DNA from: Luscinia megarhynchos | Taxonomy: Eukaryota > Chordata > Aves > Passeriformes > Turdidae | Reading direction: 5' to 3' | Assembly (NCBI GenBank): GCA_034336665.1 | Contig: CM067584.1 | Span: 2,356,001 to 2,420,000, forward strand | Length of the DNA: 64,000 bases | Shown: positions 41,246 to 52,590 of the stretch, piece after piece | Layout of the letters: each line of letters opens with the position of its first letter | How positions within the stretch are numbered: position 1 is the stretch's first letter | Position numbers and translations under genes: made by a program | Notes under the pieces: generated by a model | Database searches by the model: none | Seen by the model: the letters and a program-made list of their open reading frames with translations, nothing else | What the model was told of the DNA's origin: nothing

Positions 41246-42005
41246 TTTCTCTGGGGCCGGTTTTAATCCAGATCTGCGGTTGGGAATCCCTGGGGAGCCT
41301 CACCCGGACAATCCCGAGGGCTGGAATTACGGGAATTTTCGCACACAGCCTCAGCCTGAACTGAGCCATCATTCTGAACCTACCCAACAAATTTGGGAAT
41401 TTATTGGGAAAAGGGAATCCATCCCGCCCCCTCCAAGAGTGAGAAAAACCCGGACAGAGGCGCTGGGTGCACCCGGAGCGTCTCCAGCCCCTTCCCTCCG
41501 TTTGAGAGTGGCACGGGGAAATATTTCCACCGCTCCGAGCCTTGTTAGAATTTTCTCTGGCTCAGGCTCGGCTTTTAGGGCTGCTGGCAGCAGCTCTCGC
41601 TTCTCCCGGCCCTAATGGGGCTGCCCGGAGCTCTCCGAGGTTTCTGTGCGGAATTCTCGGGCCCCGGAGCCGAGCGGGAGGCGGCGGATGCAAAAATCAG
41701 CGCTGGAACTCCCGAGGGGGAGAGATCGGTGCCGAACCTTGTAGCGACAGCACGAGGAGCGATTCTCGCTCCCATTCCTGGCCCGGGGAATCTCTGCTGG
41801 AAACGGAGATGGAGGTTGGAAGCAGGGAGAGGGGTCAGGCCGGATTTGGGGCGGAACAAACCCCGCGGGGGGCAGCGATCCCGCGGAGGGAGGCGCGGAG
41901 GAGGCAGCGGGCGGTGATTGCTCCTCTCAGCCGCTGATCGCGGCTTTCATCGCGACAATCGCGACGGGTCCGGCCTCTGCTCCCGGCCCGGGAACGGCGG
42001 GAGAC
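41245..42005. other. Unique CpG-rich island
   Basis: Unique sequence, CpG-dense at 41600-41990. No convincing coding frame and no homologue recognised. Possible CpG island without an assigned gene. Confidence 0.4.
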
Positions 42006-42007
42006 AT

Positions 42008-42640
42008 CCCAGTGCTCCCAGTGAGATCCAGACCTGGGAATGGAGAGATCCCAGTGCTCCCAGTCGGAACCATCACTGGGAATGAGGGGAGACATCCCAG
42101 TGATCCCAGTCACATCCAGGCCCGAGAATGGAGATATCCCAGTGCTCCCAGTCGGATCCAGCCCGGGAATGGAGATATCCCAGTGCTCCCAGTCGGATCC
42201 AGCCCCGGGAATGGAGATATCCCAGTGATCCCAGTCGGATCCAGCCCCGGGAATGGAGACATCCCAGTGCTCCCAGTGAGATCCAGGCCCGGGAATGGAG
42301 ATATCCCAGTGCTCCCAGTGAGATCCAGGCCCGGGAATGGAGATATCCCAGTGCTCCCAGTGAGATCCAGCCCCGGGAATGGAGATATCCCAGTGCTCCC
42401 AGTGAGATCCAGACCTGGGAATGAGGGGAGACATCCCAGTGATCCCAGTGAGATCCATCACTGGGAATGGAGAGATCCCAGTGCTCCCAGTCGGAACCAT
42501 CACTGGGAATGAGGGGAGACATCCCAGTGCTCCCAGTTGGATCCAGACCTCGGAATGGAGACATCCCAGTGCTCCCAGTCAGATTCAGCCCCGGGAATGG
42601 AGAGATCCCAGTGCTCCCAGTCCCGGCTCAAAACCCTTCT
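42008..42640. repeat. 42-bp minisatellite, ATATCCCAGTGCTCCCAGTG
   Basis: ATATCCCAGT at 42301 and 42343: a 42-bp period, about 15 units; each contains two CCCAGTG steps. Sequence after the array (42640-42860) repeats a block containing GACCGCAAGCCAAGATATTC twice. Confidence 0.94.
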
Positions 42641-42654
42641 GGGTGCTGTCGGGT

Positions 42655-42865
42655 CTCTGGTGACCGCAAGCCAAGATATTCCCAATTCCCAGAGCGGGAA
42701 ACATCCCAGTGCTCCCAGTTAGATCCAGCCCAGGGAATGGAGAGATCCCAGCGCTCCCAGTCCCGGCTCCAAGCCCTGCTCCGTCCCCTCGGGGTGCTGT
42801 CGGGTCTCTGGTGACCGCAAGCCAAGATATTCCCAATTCCCAGGGCGGGAAACGCCCCCCGGAGA
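42655..42865. repeat. Tandem duplication of an approximately 150-bp block
   Basis: GGTGCTGTCGGGTCTCTGGTGACC at 42641 and again at 42790 (quoted ends GGTGCTGTCGGG and TCTCTGGTGACC), each followed by GCAAGCCAAGATATTCCC. The period is about 150 bases, two copies. Confidence 0.85.
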
Positions 42866-42867
42866 TG

Positions 42868-43075
42868 GGGGTCACCCGGGCGGTGCCGCTGTGCACCGGA
42901 CCCTCCTCAGCAGCTCCTCCCGGGATTGTTCTGCGTCCCAAACCCGCAGGGGTCACCGGGCTGTGCCCCGGTGCCACCGGACCCTCCTCAGCAGCTCCTC
43001 CCGGGCTTGTTCTGCCTCCCAAACCCCGCAGGGGTCACCGGGCTGTGCCCCGGTGCCACCGCGCCGCCCCCAGCC
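42868..43075. repeat. Approximately 80-bp tandem, 2.5 copies
   Basis: GGGGTCACCGGGCTGTGCCC at 42949 and 43031, and GGACCCTCCTCAGCAGCTCC at 42898 and 42978: an 80-bp period. GC-rich. Confidence 0.88.
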
Positions 43076-43527
43076 GCGCCGCCCCCCGCTGCGCCCTGCC
43101 CGGGAGCCGCCGCTGCTTGATTGACTCGCAGATCAATTAAAGCGGCGCGCGGACAGATGGAGGGCTCGGATCCTGAATTCCCCCCCCCGGGTCTCCTCCT
43201 CTCTCGCTCTCCAGGGGCCTTTCAGGTTAATTGCCCTGATCTCTCTCTGCCTTTTTGCGCCGGCCCCTCAAGGACTGTCTGGCAAATCCTGCCCTCCGCG
43301 GGCACCGCGGCGCTGACTCCGGCCGCGAGGAGGAGGAGGGAGCGAGGGAGAATTGATTTGCTCCATCAGGCAGCAGCAGCAGTTGCTGCCACTGTTTAAT
43401 TCTCAGTTCAAGCCCCGTGGAGAATGCAAACGGCTCCGCTGCTCGGCCAATTTACAGCCCTGACAAGCTGCTAAACAACGTCTTTGTTAGCGCCGGGCGG
43501 CCCGGGGCTCAACGAGAGTGGCGGGGG
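43075..43527. promoter_or_regulatory. Unique island, candidate conserved regulatory element
   Basis: Contains GATTGACTCGCAGATCAATTA (43120, given as GATTGACTCG and GATCAATTA), CAGGTTAATTGCC, a CAG run, and GAGAATGCAAACGG with an octamer-like ATGCAAAC (43424). AT/GC balance and lack of repeats set it apart from both flanking arrays. Function is inference from motifs. Confidence 0.35.
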
Positions 43528-44180
43528 AGACAGGTGAGGAGGAGGAGGAGGAGATGGAAGAGAAGGAAGAAGAGGAGGAGAAGGAAGAAGAGAAGGAGGA
43601 GGAGGAGGAAGAGGAGACGGAGGAGAAGGAAGAGAAGGAGGAGGGGAGATGTAAATGGAGAAGGAGAAAGAGAAGAAGGAAGAGAAGGAGATGGAGGAGA
43701 AGGAGGAGGAGGAGAAGGAGAAGGAGAGGGAAGAAAAGGAGGAAGATGAGATGGAGAAGAAGAAAGAGAAGGAGGAGGAGGAGAAGAAGGAAGAGAGGAA
43801 GGAAAAGGAAGAGGAGATGGAGATGGAGGAAGAGAAGGAGGAGGAGAAGGTTGAAGAGAAGGAGGAGGAGAAGGAGGAAGAGAAGGAGGAGAAGGAGGAA
43901 GAGAAGGAGGAGAAGGATGAAGAGAAGGAGGAAGAGAAGGATAGAGAAAAGGAGATGGAGAAGGATGAAGAGAAGGAGGAGAAGGTTGAAGAGGAGGAGA
44001 AGGATGAAGAGAAGGAGGAGAAGGATGAAAAGAAGGAGGAGAAGGATGAAGAGAAGGAGGAGGAGAAGGATAGAGAAAAGGAGATGGAGAAGGATGAAGA
44101 GAAGGAGGAGGAGAAGGATAGAGAAAAGGAGATGGAGAAGGTTGAAGAGAAGGAGGAGAAGGTTGAAGAGAAGGAGGTTG
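43527..44180. repeat. Polypurine array, GGAGAAGGATGAAGAGAAGG
   Basis: About 650 bp nearly all A and G, with GATGAAGAGAAGGAGGAGAA and GATAGAGAAAAGGAGATGG blocks repeated. It gives Glu/Lys or Arg frames on plus and Ser/Phe or Leu frames on minus; none is a gene. Confidence 0.95.
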
Positions 44181-44935
44181 TTTCTCCTGAGCATCCCCCT
44201 CTGCCCGCGCTGCCTCTCCCGAGCAGCCCCTCCTGCCCCTCCTGCCCCTTCCGAGGGATTTTGGAAGAGCCCAAGGGATGGAAAGCGGCCTCGGGTGGAG
44301 CTGGAGCCGCGCTGGGGTTGGGGTGATGAGAGGGGGCTGCAGGCACCGCCCGCCCGCCCGGCCCTGCGAGCGAGCTGCAAAACGACGAGAATTGAACAAA
44401 ACTCGGCAAAACCCAATTTTTGACGGATCATTTGGGCTTTGGAGCCTTGGAGAAGCCCGTGGGTGCTCGGCTCAAGGAGGAATCGTCCCAGCAGGCACCC
44501 AGGGAGGGAGGGAGGAGCTGGGAACTGCCCGTTTAAGATCATTTCATCCCAGTGTTTTTTCCAGAAAACCCTTTTGCTCCAAGGCCCCTCCTGCCCTGGG
44601 AGCATCCAGACCTGGCAGAGAGCTCGCTAATCTGAGCAGGCTTCACTAATCCCAGGCTGGAATCGGGGCCTGATACCGAGTTTAAGTAAATTATCTCCCT
44701 AATAATGACAAATTAATTATCGGTGGTGCTCGTGAGGAGGATCCTCCTGTTCCAAAAATCACCTGTAGCAGTGCAGCCAAAAAAAAAACCTGGGGAATAA
44801 TCCAAACACAGAGACAGTGAATTAATGAATCCTCATCCTGCTGCTGCAGCACAAAAGGGAAACAAACCCAGAATCCTTCCCGGGGTTTATTAAGAGGTTT
44901 ATTAAGAAATTTTGCTTTTTCTTGACAGTTTTTTC

Positions 44936-44939
<4 letters not shown>
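44180..44939. other. Unique sequence
   Basis: GC-rich until 44400. 44640-44720 then turns AT-rich with CTAATAATGACAAATTAATTAT, a cluster of TAAT cores (44699-44718). No coding exon recognised. Confidence 0.4.

Positions 44940-44984
<45 letters not shown>
44940..44984. repeat. Poly(T) run of 45
   Basis: An uninterrupted T homopolymer. Length is likely to be unreliable in any assembly. Confidence 0.98.
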
Positions 44985-44986
<2 letters not shown>

Positions 44987-45750
44987 CATGAGCCTGGCTG
45001 GGAAGCGAGGTTTGGGCCAGGATCTGTTCCCAGCACACAAAGCTCAGCCCAGAGCTGGGGCTCGGTTTTGGGGAGCTGGGGAGGGGCTGGGAGGCTGCTG
45101 GGACATTTGTGTGACGTTTGTGACATCCTGGCAGGACCCTGCCCCATGGCTGGGCTGAAACAGATCCAGAGGGGCCTGGGGAAGGTCTGGGAATTGCTGC
45201 CGAGGGCAGGGACATCATTTGCCACCAGCCCACTTTTCCAGCACTGGAAGTGGATTTTGGGGGGTCACCTCGTGCCCCCCACCCTCCCCCTGCCCCTTTG
45301 TGGGCTCCATTCCCTCTGTCCCATTTGGGTGCCAGGTGGGCGTCCCTTATTTGGGGACATTATTCGTGCTGACAGCACTGATGGGACTTTTCATCCAGCA
45401 ATTAAATTTGAAAAAAAAAAAGCAAAAAAAAGCCCGAAACAAAAAAGGGCCCAGCTTGTTCTGAAACACAAAGGCAGCAGCCAGCATAAATTACCGTGTG
45501 TAGTTTTGGAGTGTTTACTCCAGCGCATTCCCAGGGGGGATAATTAGGGAAGAGGCTGGTTCTGTGTTCCGTGAAGCACCAGGAGACGCTGCCACGTCCC
45601 CTGGACTTGGCCGGACCCGCCCGGATCTGACACAGGATCGGGGAGGGGAGAGCAGGGACTGATTCCTGCTCTGCTCCGAGCTCGGCAGCTGTGATTTCCT
45701 GGGTGGATTGATCCTGTGAGCTGAGATCCGAAATAGCTGCCTTGATCAGG
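44985..45750. other. Unique sequence, nothing recognised
   Basis: Mixed sequence with an A-run at 45411-45421. No repeat array or exon recognised. Confidence 0.35.
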
Positions 45751-45751
45751 G

Positions 45752-46545
45752 CTGGAGCAGTTCCTTCTGAGCGGGAATTGGGATCAGAATTGGAGCAGGG
45801 ATTGGGATCAGGGCTGGAACAGGAATTGGGATCAGGGATGGAGCAGGAATTGGGATCAGGGATGGAGCAGGAATTGGGATCAGGATTAAAGCAGGAGCAG
45901 GAATTGGGATTAGGGATGGAGCAATTTGTTCTGAGCAGGAATTGGGATCAGAATTGGAGCAGGGATTGGGATCAAGGCTGGAACAGGAATTGGGATCAGG
46001 GCTGGAGCAGGAATTGGGATCAAGGCTGGAGCAGGAATTTGGGATCAGGGCTGGAGCAATTTGTTCTGAGCAGGAATTGGGATCAGAATTGGAGCAGGAA
46101 TTGGGATCAAGGCTGGAAGAGGAATTGGAATCAGGGTTGGAGCAGTTTGTCCTGAGCAGGAATTGGAATCAGGGTTGGAGCCGTTTGTCCTGAGCAGAAA
46201 TTGGGAAATTGGGATCAGAGATGGAGAAGGAGCAGGAATTGGGATCAGGACTAGAGCAGGAGCAGGAATTGGGATCAGGGTTGGAGCAGGAATTGTGATC
46301 AAGGATGGAACAGGAATTGGGATCAGGGCTGGAGCAGGAGCAGGAATTGTGATCAAGGCTGGAGCAGGAATTGGGATCAGGGCTGGAGCAGGAATTGAGA
46401 TCAGGGATGGAGCAGGAATTGGGATCAAGACTAGAATAGGAGCAGGAATTGTGATCAAGGCTGGAGCAGAAATCGGGATCAGGGTTGGAACAGGAGCTGG
46501 GTTCAGGGCTGGAACAGTTTGTTCTGAGCAGGAGCTGAGGCTGGG
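45752..46545. repeat. 24-bp minisatellite, GGAGCAGGAATTGGGATCAG
   Basis: A 24-bp unit GGAGCAGGAATTGGGATCAGGGCT, given as GGAGCAGGAATT plus GGGATCAGGGCT, about 33 copies, with an inserted CAATTTGTTCTGAGCAG block recurring about every 130-150 bases. Confidence 0.94.
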
Positions 46546-47756
46546 AATGGATGCGAATGATCTGTTCCCCGGGCTTTGGTCACTCCCTGCTCCCACAGGG
46601 TGGGATTTATGGGATTTTTCCCATCCTCAGGCCCAGGGCTGCACCACTAGGACAGAGTTTTGGGCCTTAATTCACTTTTTCTCAGTTATTGATGGGGAAA
46701 TTCCCCCCTCTGGTTCATCCTGAGCTGCCGGGACTTTGGGTTGGGAAGCTGATTCCTATTTTCCCCCTGGGAATTTGATTTTCCATTGGGGCTGACCTGG
46801 AGCCTCTGCCCCCACAGTCAGAGGGGTTTTACAGAGCTCCTCTCCCCGTGAGCTGCTCCTGCTCCCCCATCCCTCCTGCAGACCCCCAAATTCTGCATGC
46901 TTTGTTTTCCTGGTGACATTCCTGCAGGAAATTCCGAACAGGGGCTCTTTGCATCCGTGTCTTTGTCCCAGGTGGTTTTGAGGAGGAGCAGAGGCGATGC
47001 CTGAGGGATCACTGCCAGCTCCACACTGTGGGGCCATGCAGAGTGGGAATTCTGCTGGAAATGCCCTCAACCCACCCTGTCCCCTTGATCATGGAATCCT
47101 GGAATGGTTTGGGTTGGGAGGGGACCTCAAAGCCACCCCAAGGACACCTCCCACCATCCCAGGCTCCAACCCATCCTTGGACATTCCAGGGATGGAGCAG
47201 CCTCAGCTCCTCTGGAAAATCCATTCCCAGAGAGATCCCTCACAGGGTTAAACCTTGAGGCAGGAAGGATCTGAACGCAAAAAGCCAAGTGGTTCTCAGG
47301 GTTTGTTGTGCTTTTTTTTTTTTAATTACAGTCCTCTGGCACACTTTAATTTGAGGCATCAAAGGCAGGAGACAAAGCCCTGCGAATCTGGAGCTGTACC
47401 TGAGGTGGCCAGGCGTGTGTCTGTCATCTTTGCAGCCTTTGCTGGGGACAAACAAACCCCCTCTGCTTTGTTCCCCAGCGCTGTTCTGTTCCGTGCATTA
47501 ATTTCTCCTCTAAAATTTAAAAAAAAAAATTAAAAAAAAATCTGCGAGATCTGGCGCTTTGCAGAAAAAAAAAAAAAAACAAAACCAAAAAGGTGGTGTT
47601 TAGGGGATTAAAAAGAAAATACCTCTTTTCTTTCAACTAAATTACAAAGCACTTGTGCTGCTTTGTACCTGAGGAGAGGAGCGGGTGGGGTTTGGTGGCG
47701 GATTGGAGGCGGAGATGAAACGGCTGAGCTGGAGCCGTGGCCAAGGAGGGGAGATG
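46545..47756. other. Unique sequence with one CR1 fragment
   Basis: Includes the CR1 fragment at 47087-47255, T- and A-runs (47310-47323, 47517-47578) and an AT-balanced block at 47320-47520 that may be conserved. No exon recognised. Confidence 0.4.
47087..47255 (-). mobile_element. CR1 LINE 3'-end fragment, antisense
   Basis: GATCATGGAATCCTGGAATGG, then GTTTGGGTTGG, GACCTCAAAG, GGACACCTCCCACCATCCCAG, CCAACCCATCCTTGGACATTC and CCAGGGATGGAGCAGCC follow the order of the antisense CR1 3' end over about 165 bases. The clearest CR1 copy in the window. Confidence 0.85.
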
Positions 47757-47965
47757 GAAATGTCCCTGCTGGAAATGACCCTGTTGGAAATGTCCCTGCC
47801 AGGGGTGGCCCTGTTGGAAATGACCCTCTTGGATATGGAAAATGACCCTGTTGGAAATGACCCTGTTGGAAATGTCCCTGTTGGAAATGTCCCTGCTGGA
47901 AATGTCCCTATTGAAAATGTCCCTGCTGGAAATGACCTGTTGGAAATGTCCGTGCTGGAAATGTC
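47757..47965. repeat. 15-bp minisatellite, GGAAATGTCCCTGCT
   Basis: About 14 units alternating GGAAATGTCCCTGCT and GGAAATGACCCTGTT. Confidence 0.94.
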
Positions 47966-47974
47966 CCTGCCAGG

Positions 47975-48592
47975 GAATCGTGGAATCATGGCAGGGAATC
48001 ATGGAATCACGTGGAGGAATCATGGGAGGGAATCATGGAATCATAGGAGAGAATCACAGAATCAAGGCAGGGAATAATGGAATCATGGGAGGGAATTGTG
48101 GAATCATGGGAGGGAATTGTGGAAACATGGGGAGGAATCATGGCAGGGAATCACAGAATCACAGGAGTGAATAATGGAATCACAGGAGAGAATCACAGAA
48201 TCATGGGAGGGAATCGTGGAATCACAGGGAGGAGTCATGGCAAGGAATCATGGAATCACAGCAGGGAATAATGGAATCAAGGCAAGAAATCATGGAATCA
48301 TGGCAAGGAATCGTGAAATCATGGCAATGAATCGTGGAATCACGGCAAGGAATCGTGGAATCATGGCAGGGAATCGTAGAATCACAGGGAGGAGTCATGG
48401 CAGGGAATCGTGGAATCACAGCAGGGAATAATGGAATCAAGGCAGGGAATCATGGAATCATGGCAAGGAATTGTGAAATCATGGCAAGGAATTGTGGAAT
48501 CACGGCAAGGAATCGTGGAATCATGGCAAGGAATCGTGGAATCACAGGAGGGAATTATGGAATCATGGCAGGGAATCATGAAACAGCTTTAA
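47975..48592. repeat. 21-bp minisatellite, GGAATCATGGAATCATGGCA
   Basis: GCAAGGAAT steps at 48463, 48484, 48505 and 48526: a 21-bp period, about 29 units. The AATCATGGAATCATGG core resembles the short tandem at the CR1 3' terminus, so the array may have grown from a CR1 tail. Confidence 0.94.
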
Positions 48593-50128
48593 TGGGAACA
48601 GAATCCAGAGCTACAAGGTCACAATTCCCACCCCTCTTCCCAGAACTTCCATCCATGGAACGGCTTTAACGGGAGCGGAATCCAGACCTTTGAGCTCACG
48701 ACTCCCCCGCGCTTCCCCGAGCTGGCCCAAACCCTCGGAGCCTTTCCCAGGGCGCCGAGCGAGGCCGAGCCGCTGGAATTCCGCCAGCTCCGGGATGGAT
48801 CATCCGCTTTATTGCTGTCACGGTGCTGCTAAGTGCCTCCATCCATCACTCCCGGCGTTTTCCGAGCCGGAATGAGCGCCCAGGTGACAATTTCTGCTCC
48901 TGGAGCCTCTCCACGAGTCTCTTCCTTCGCTCCGCTCTGATTTCCTCCCTCCCCTTCTGTTCGCACAATGGAGCCACGGCCAATTAAGCAGAATTAAGGA
49001 AATTAAGGAAAGGCTCCTGTCTGGTGTCCTCATCAAAGCCTCGAGGGCAATTCCAGCAATAAACGGGATTCCATAAATAAACTGGAGTGGCCAGTCCATA
49101 AAACTGCCCCCACAGCCAAGAGGTGTTTTGGGATCTCAGGAGGTGCGAGCAGGGAAGGATTTGAGCGGGGTGTGCTTAAAATTCCAGTTTTAATGGGTTT
49201 AAGCTGAACTAGGAGGTTTACGTGGGATGTTGGGGTGGAATTCCTGTCCATGAGGGTTGGGGAGAGGCTGGGATGGAATTCCCAGAAAATCCCTGGATCC
49301 CTGGAAGTGTCCCAGGAGCAGCTTGGGGTAGAGGAAGGTGTGACTGCCCATGGCATGGGTGGAACAAGGTGATTTTAAGCCCACCCAAACCTGTCTGGAA
49401 TTTTGTCATGAAATATTCCTGCTGTTCCTTCTTTCCCTTTAAAAAAAGGAATTTTCAGTCCCAGCAGAGTTCTTGGTGGGAAAAACATCCATGGGTGTAG
49501 CTTGGTTTGGCCAAGAAAACAATTCAAACACCCTTTTTAATCAGTGGAAATGTTTAAAAATCTTCTCCTGGGTTTTAAACCACTGCAGAAAGGTTTGACT
49601 GCTGAGAAAATAAAAATTATAAGGAATATCAGACTTTTCCCAGCTTGGAATTCCCACCCACAAGAGGCCAATCCCTGCTGAGTCAGCATCTCACCTCAGC
49701 TTTTCCTCATGTCCGGGAACTCCGGGATCTGGCAAATCCCAAATTCCAGCCCAATCCTTTTTTTCAACCTGGAAATGAAAATTTTAGTACAGAGGGAAAT
49801 ATAAAAGTGGTTCTTTATTTGAAGTTATGGTAAGATAAAGTCCATTCACATGGGGTCGATATTTCATTTGTTTAGTAAATTAGCATAAATGACAAAAAAT
49901 AAATTAGAAGGACGAGAAATGATGAAATCTTCCTCCAAGTCAAGAGGTTTGTTTAGGAGCTCTGGAGTTTGTTGTGTGGAAAATTAGAGTGTGGAAAATT
50001 CCTGGGAAAATGATTTATCAATAAAATGAGTTATGGAATTGGAAATATCTGCATGAAAAAATGCGGAGAAGAGTGAAAAAAGAAACAGCAAAAACTAGGA
50101 CGATGTCACCGGTGTCCTGATGAGGGTC
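48592..50128. other. Unique AT-richer sequence
   Basis: 48780-49080 contains CGCTTTATTGCTGTCACGG, CAATTAAGCAGAATTAAGG and AATAAACGG, a likely conserved non-coding block. 49265-49405 is a CR1 fragment. 49530-50090 is AT-rich unique sequence with several AATAAA/TTTATT motifs. No exon recognised. Confidence 0.4.
49265..49410 (+). mobile_element. CR1 LINE 3'-end fragment, sense
   Basis: ATCCCTGGAAGTGTCCCAGG, then TAGAGGAAGGTGTGACTGCC, CATGGCATGGGTGGAACAAG, GTGATTTTAAG and CACCCAAACC match the order of the sense CR1 3' end. Diverged. Confidence 0.7.
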
Positions 50129-50129
50129 A

Positions 50130-50440
50130 CCAGAGTTTTGGGGAGGATTTTGGAATTTGCCACCCAAAAGGGGTTTTGGGTTTTGAGGAGGACTTTGGGG
50201 TTTGCCACCCAAAAGGGGTTTTGGGTTTTGTGGAGGATTTTGGAATTTGCCACCCAAAAGGGGTTTTGGGTTTTGAGGAGGATTTTGGGGTTTGCCACCC
50301 AAAAGGCGTTTTGAGTTCTGAGGAGGATTTTGGGGCTTGCCACCCAAAAGGAGTTTTGGGTTTTGAGGAGGATTTTGGGGTTTGCCACCCAAAAGGGGTT
50401 TTGGGTTTTGAGGAGGATTTTGGGGTGCTGGGAGGGATTT
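50130..50440. repeat. 45-bp minisatellite, GCCACCCAAAAGGGGTTTTG
   Basis: CACCCAAAAG at 50161, 50206 and 50251: an exact 45-bp period, about seven units. As 45 is a multiple of three, repeat frames stay open. Confidence 0.95.
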
Positions 50441-50798
50441 TGGGGACTCGGCGAGAGGAGAATTTGGGAGTGATTATGGATGCTAAACGCGGAGCCAACC
50501 CTGTCAGCTGAGCCCTCAGATCTCCGAGCCATCAAATCCCGCCTGAGCTTCACCACTCTGCGTGAGGAGAGGAAAGGGAAAAAATAAAAAATAAAATGGG
50601 ATAAAAGTGCGGAAATCGCTCCTGGAGCTCCTCACCTCTGTTCAACCTCGCTGCTTTCATGTGGCGCTGATTTGTTTTGATCGCTCCGAGCCTGGGTTTG
50701 CTCCAGTCCCGTTCCCAGGGAATTCATGGGAATGAGGAGACGTTAATGAGCGGGGTGGCAGTGGCGGGGGAGCGGTGGCTCCGTGGGGATGGGGATCC
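50440..50798. other. Unique sequence
   Basis: Includes an A-rich patch (50575-50605) and GCGCTGATTTGTTTTGATCG at 50675. Candidate conserved block; nothing further recognised. Confidence 0.35.
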
Positions 50799-50799
50799 C

Positions 50800-51685
50800 C
50801 GGGGATGTGGGGTTTGGGATTTGGGGTGTGGGATGCGGGATTTGGGATCTGGGATGTGAAGGAGGTTTGTGGTTTGGGATGCAGGATTTTGGGGTGCGGG
50901 ATGCGGGATTTGGGTCGCGGGATTTGGGATCTGGGATGTGGAATGAGTGATTTGGGATGCGTGTTTTTGGGGTGTGGGATCTGGGATGCAGGGTTTGGGA
51001 TTTGGGATTTGGGATGTGGGATTTGAGATGTGGGATTTGGGTTCTGGGATGCAGGATTTTGGGGTGCGGGATGCGGAATTTGAGATGCAGGGATTTGGGA
51101 TCTGGGATATGGAATGGGTGATTTGGGATGCGTGATTTTGGGGTGTGGAATCTGGGATGAAGGGTTTGGGATTTGGGATTTGGGATTTGAGATGTGGGAT
51201 TTGGGTTCTGGGATGCAGGATTTTGGGGTGCAGGATGCAGAATTTGAGATGCAGAATTTGGGATCTGGGATGTGGAATGGGTGATTTGGGATGTGTGATT
51301 TTGGGGTGTGGGATGTGGAATGCAGGATTTGGGATCTGGGATTTGGGATGTGACATTTGGGATACAGGATTTGGGATGTGGGACTTGAGATTTGGGATTT
51401 GGGATGTGGGATTTAGGATGCAGGATTTGCAGTCTGGGATGTAGGATGTGTGATTTGGGATGTAGAATTTTGGGGTGTGGGATCTGGAATGCAGGATTTG
51501 GGATTTGGACATTTGGGATCTGGGATTTGGGGTGTGGAATTTGAGATGCAGGATTTGGGATCTGGGACGTGGGATGGGTGATTTGGGGTGTGTGATTTTG
51601 GGGAGTGTGGGATGCGGGATGCAGGATTTGGGATGCAGGATTTGGGATGCAGGATTTGGGATGAGTGGTTTGGGATCTGGGATGG
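50800..51685. repeat. Minisatellite, GGATTTGGGATCTGGGATGT
   Basis: About 0.9 kb of 7-8 bp GGGATTT/GGGATGT steps organised into higher-order blocks of about 180 bases (ATTTTGGGGTGTGGGAT at 50963, 51133, 51299, 51467). The regular block spacing shows duplication of large units. Confidence 0.93.
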
Positions 51686-52590
51686 TATTATGGAAATAAA
51701 TGCAACTAATTTGGAGCATGTTGGAATTATTTTCCCCAAGGACGCTACAACAATAAATAGGAATTAAATTCAGTTTTCGCTCAGTGTGTTATTTCTATCA
51801 GAAATGCATTTTTACCCATTTTAGGGTTTTTTTTTTCCCTTTCCTATTCTAAATAATTCCTTGGCACCTTGGCTGTCAATACTCCCAAATGGAAGGAAAA
51901 GCTGATTTCCATACACTTAAATCCATCTCAAATGAGCCCATTAGGAGCCACCTTCATTCAGGGTTTATTTTGAGGAGAAAAAACCCAGTTTGGGGATCTC
52001 CCACTGCTGAAAATTCCCATTTTGGTTTCACCCAGCTCCACTGTCCTTGTGTCCCAAAGTTGGGTTTTTTTTTCCACTGCAGGTGCTTTCAATTTCTCCC
52101 CAATTTGTCGGAATTATCTTGACGAGCATTCCTGCCAAAAAAAGTCAGGAAAACTCAATTTTCCTGGGAAAATTAATAAAATACGCTCCTGGCTCATGCA
52201 ACCTGTTCATTAAGCTGTGAAATGAAAGAGAATTAAAATTAAAATCTGGGAGTTTCTCCTGGATTTCACCTTTCTGAAATTGTGAGGACTGAAAATTTTT
52301 GGGGCCAAGCAGCCCCAATCTGGCACTGGGAGCATTTCCAGCCTCCAGGAAATCCCTGGGAGAGGAGTTGGTGCTTGGTCGGACCAGACAGAAAAATCCA
52401 GCTTCAAAAACGGGAGTTTATTTTTTTTCGCTGAAATGTTGTCGTTTTTCCCTCGTTTTTTCCGGCATTTTAGGGCAAAGATGTGATGGGAATTTGGGGT
52501 TTTATTTGGATTTTCGGGGGAGGAGTTTGGGCCGGGGAGGAGGGGACATTGAGGGGACTTTGCAGCCTTGAGGGCGGCACCTGAGGGAAT
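51685..52590. other. Unique AT-rich sequence
   Basis: About 0.9 kb of AT-rich unique sequence with T-runs (51828, 52065) and many AATT motifs. No repeat, exon or element is recognised; one of the longest non-GC-rich stretches in the window. Confidence 0.4.

Noticed and set aside
39921..41390. 489-codon minus frame rich in DPKPHRSQIPQ
   Set aside because: Translation of the 16-bp GGGATCTGTGGGGTTT array; all frames remain open.
44940..44984. Retroposed poly(A) tail (minus strand poly(A))
   Set aside because: No identifiable processed transcript next to it and no target-site duplication recognised.
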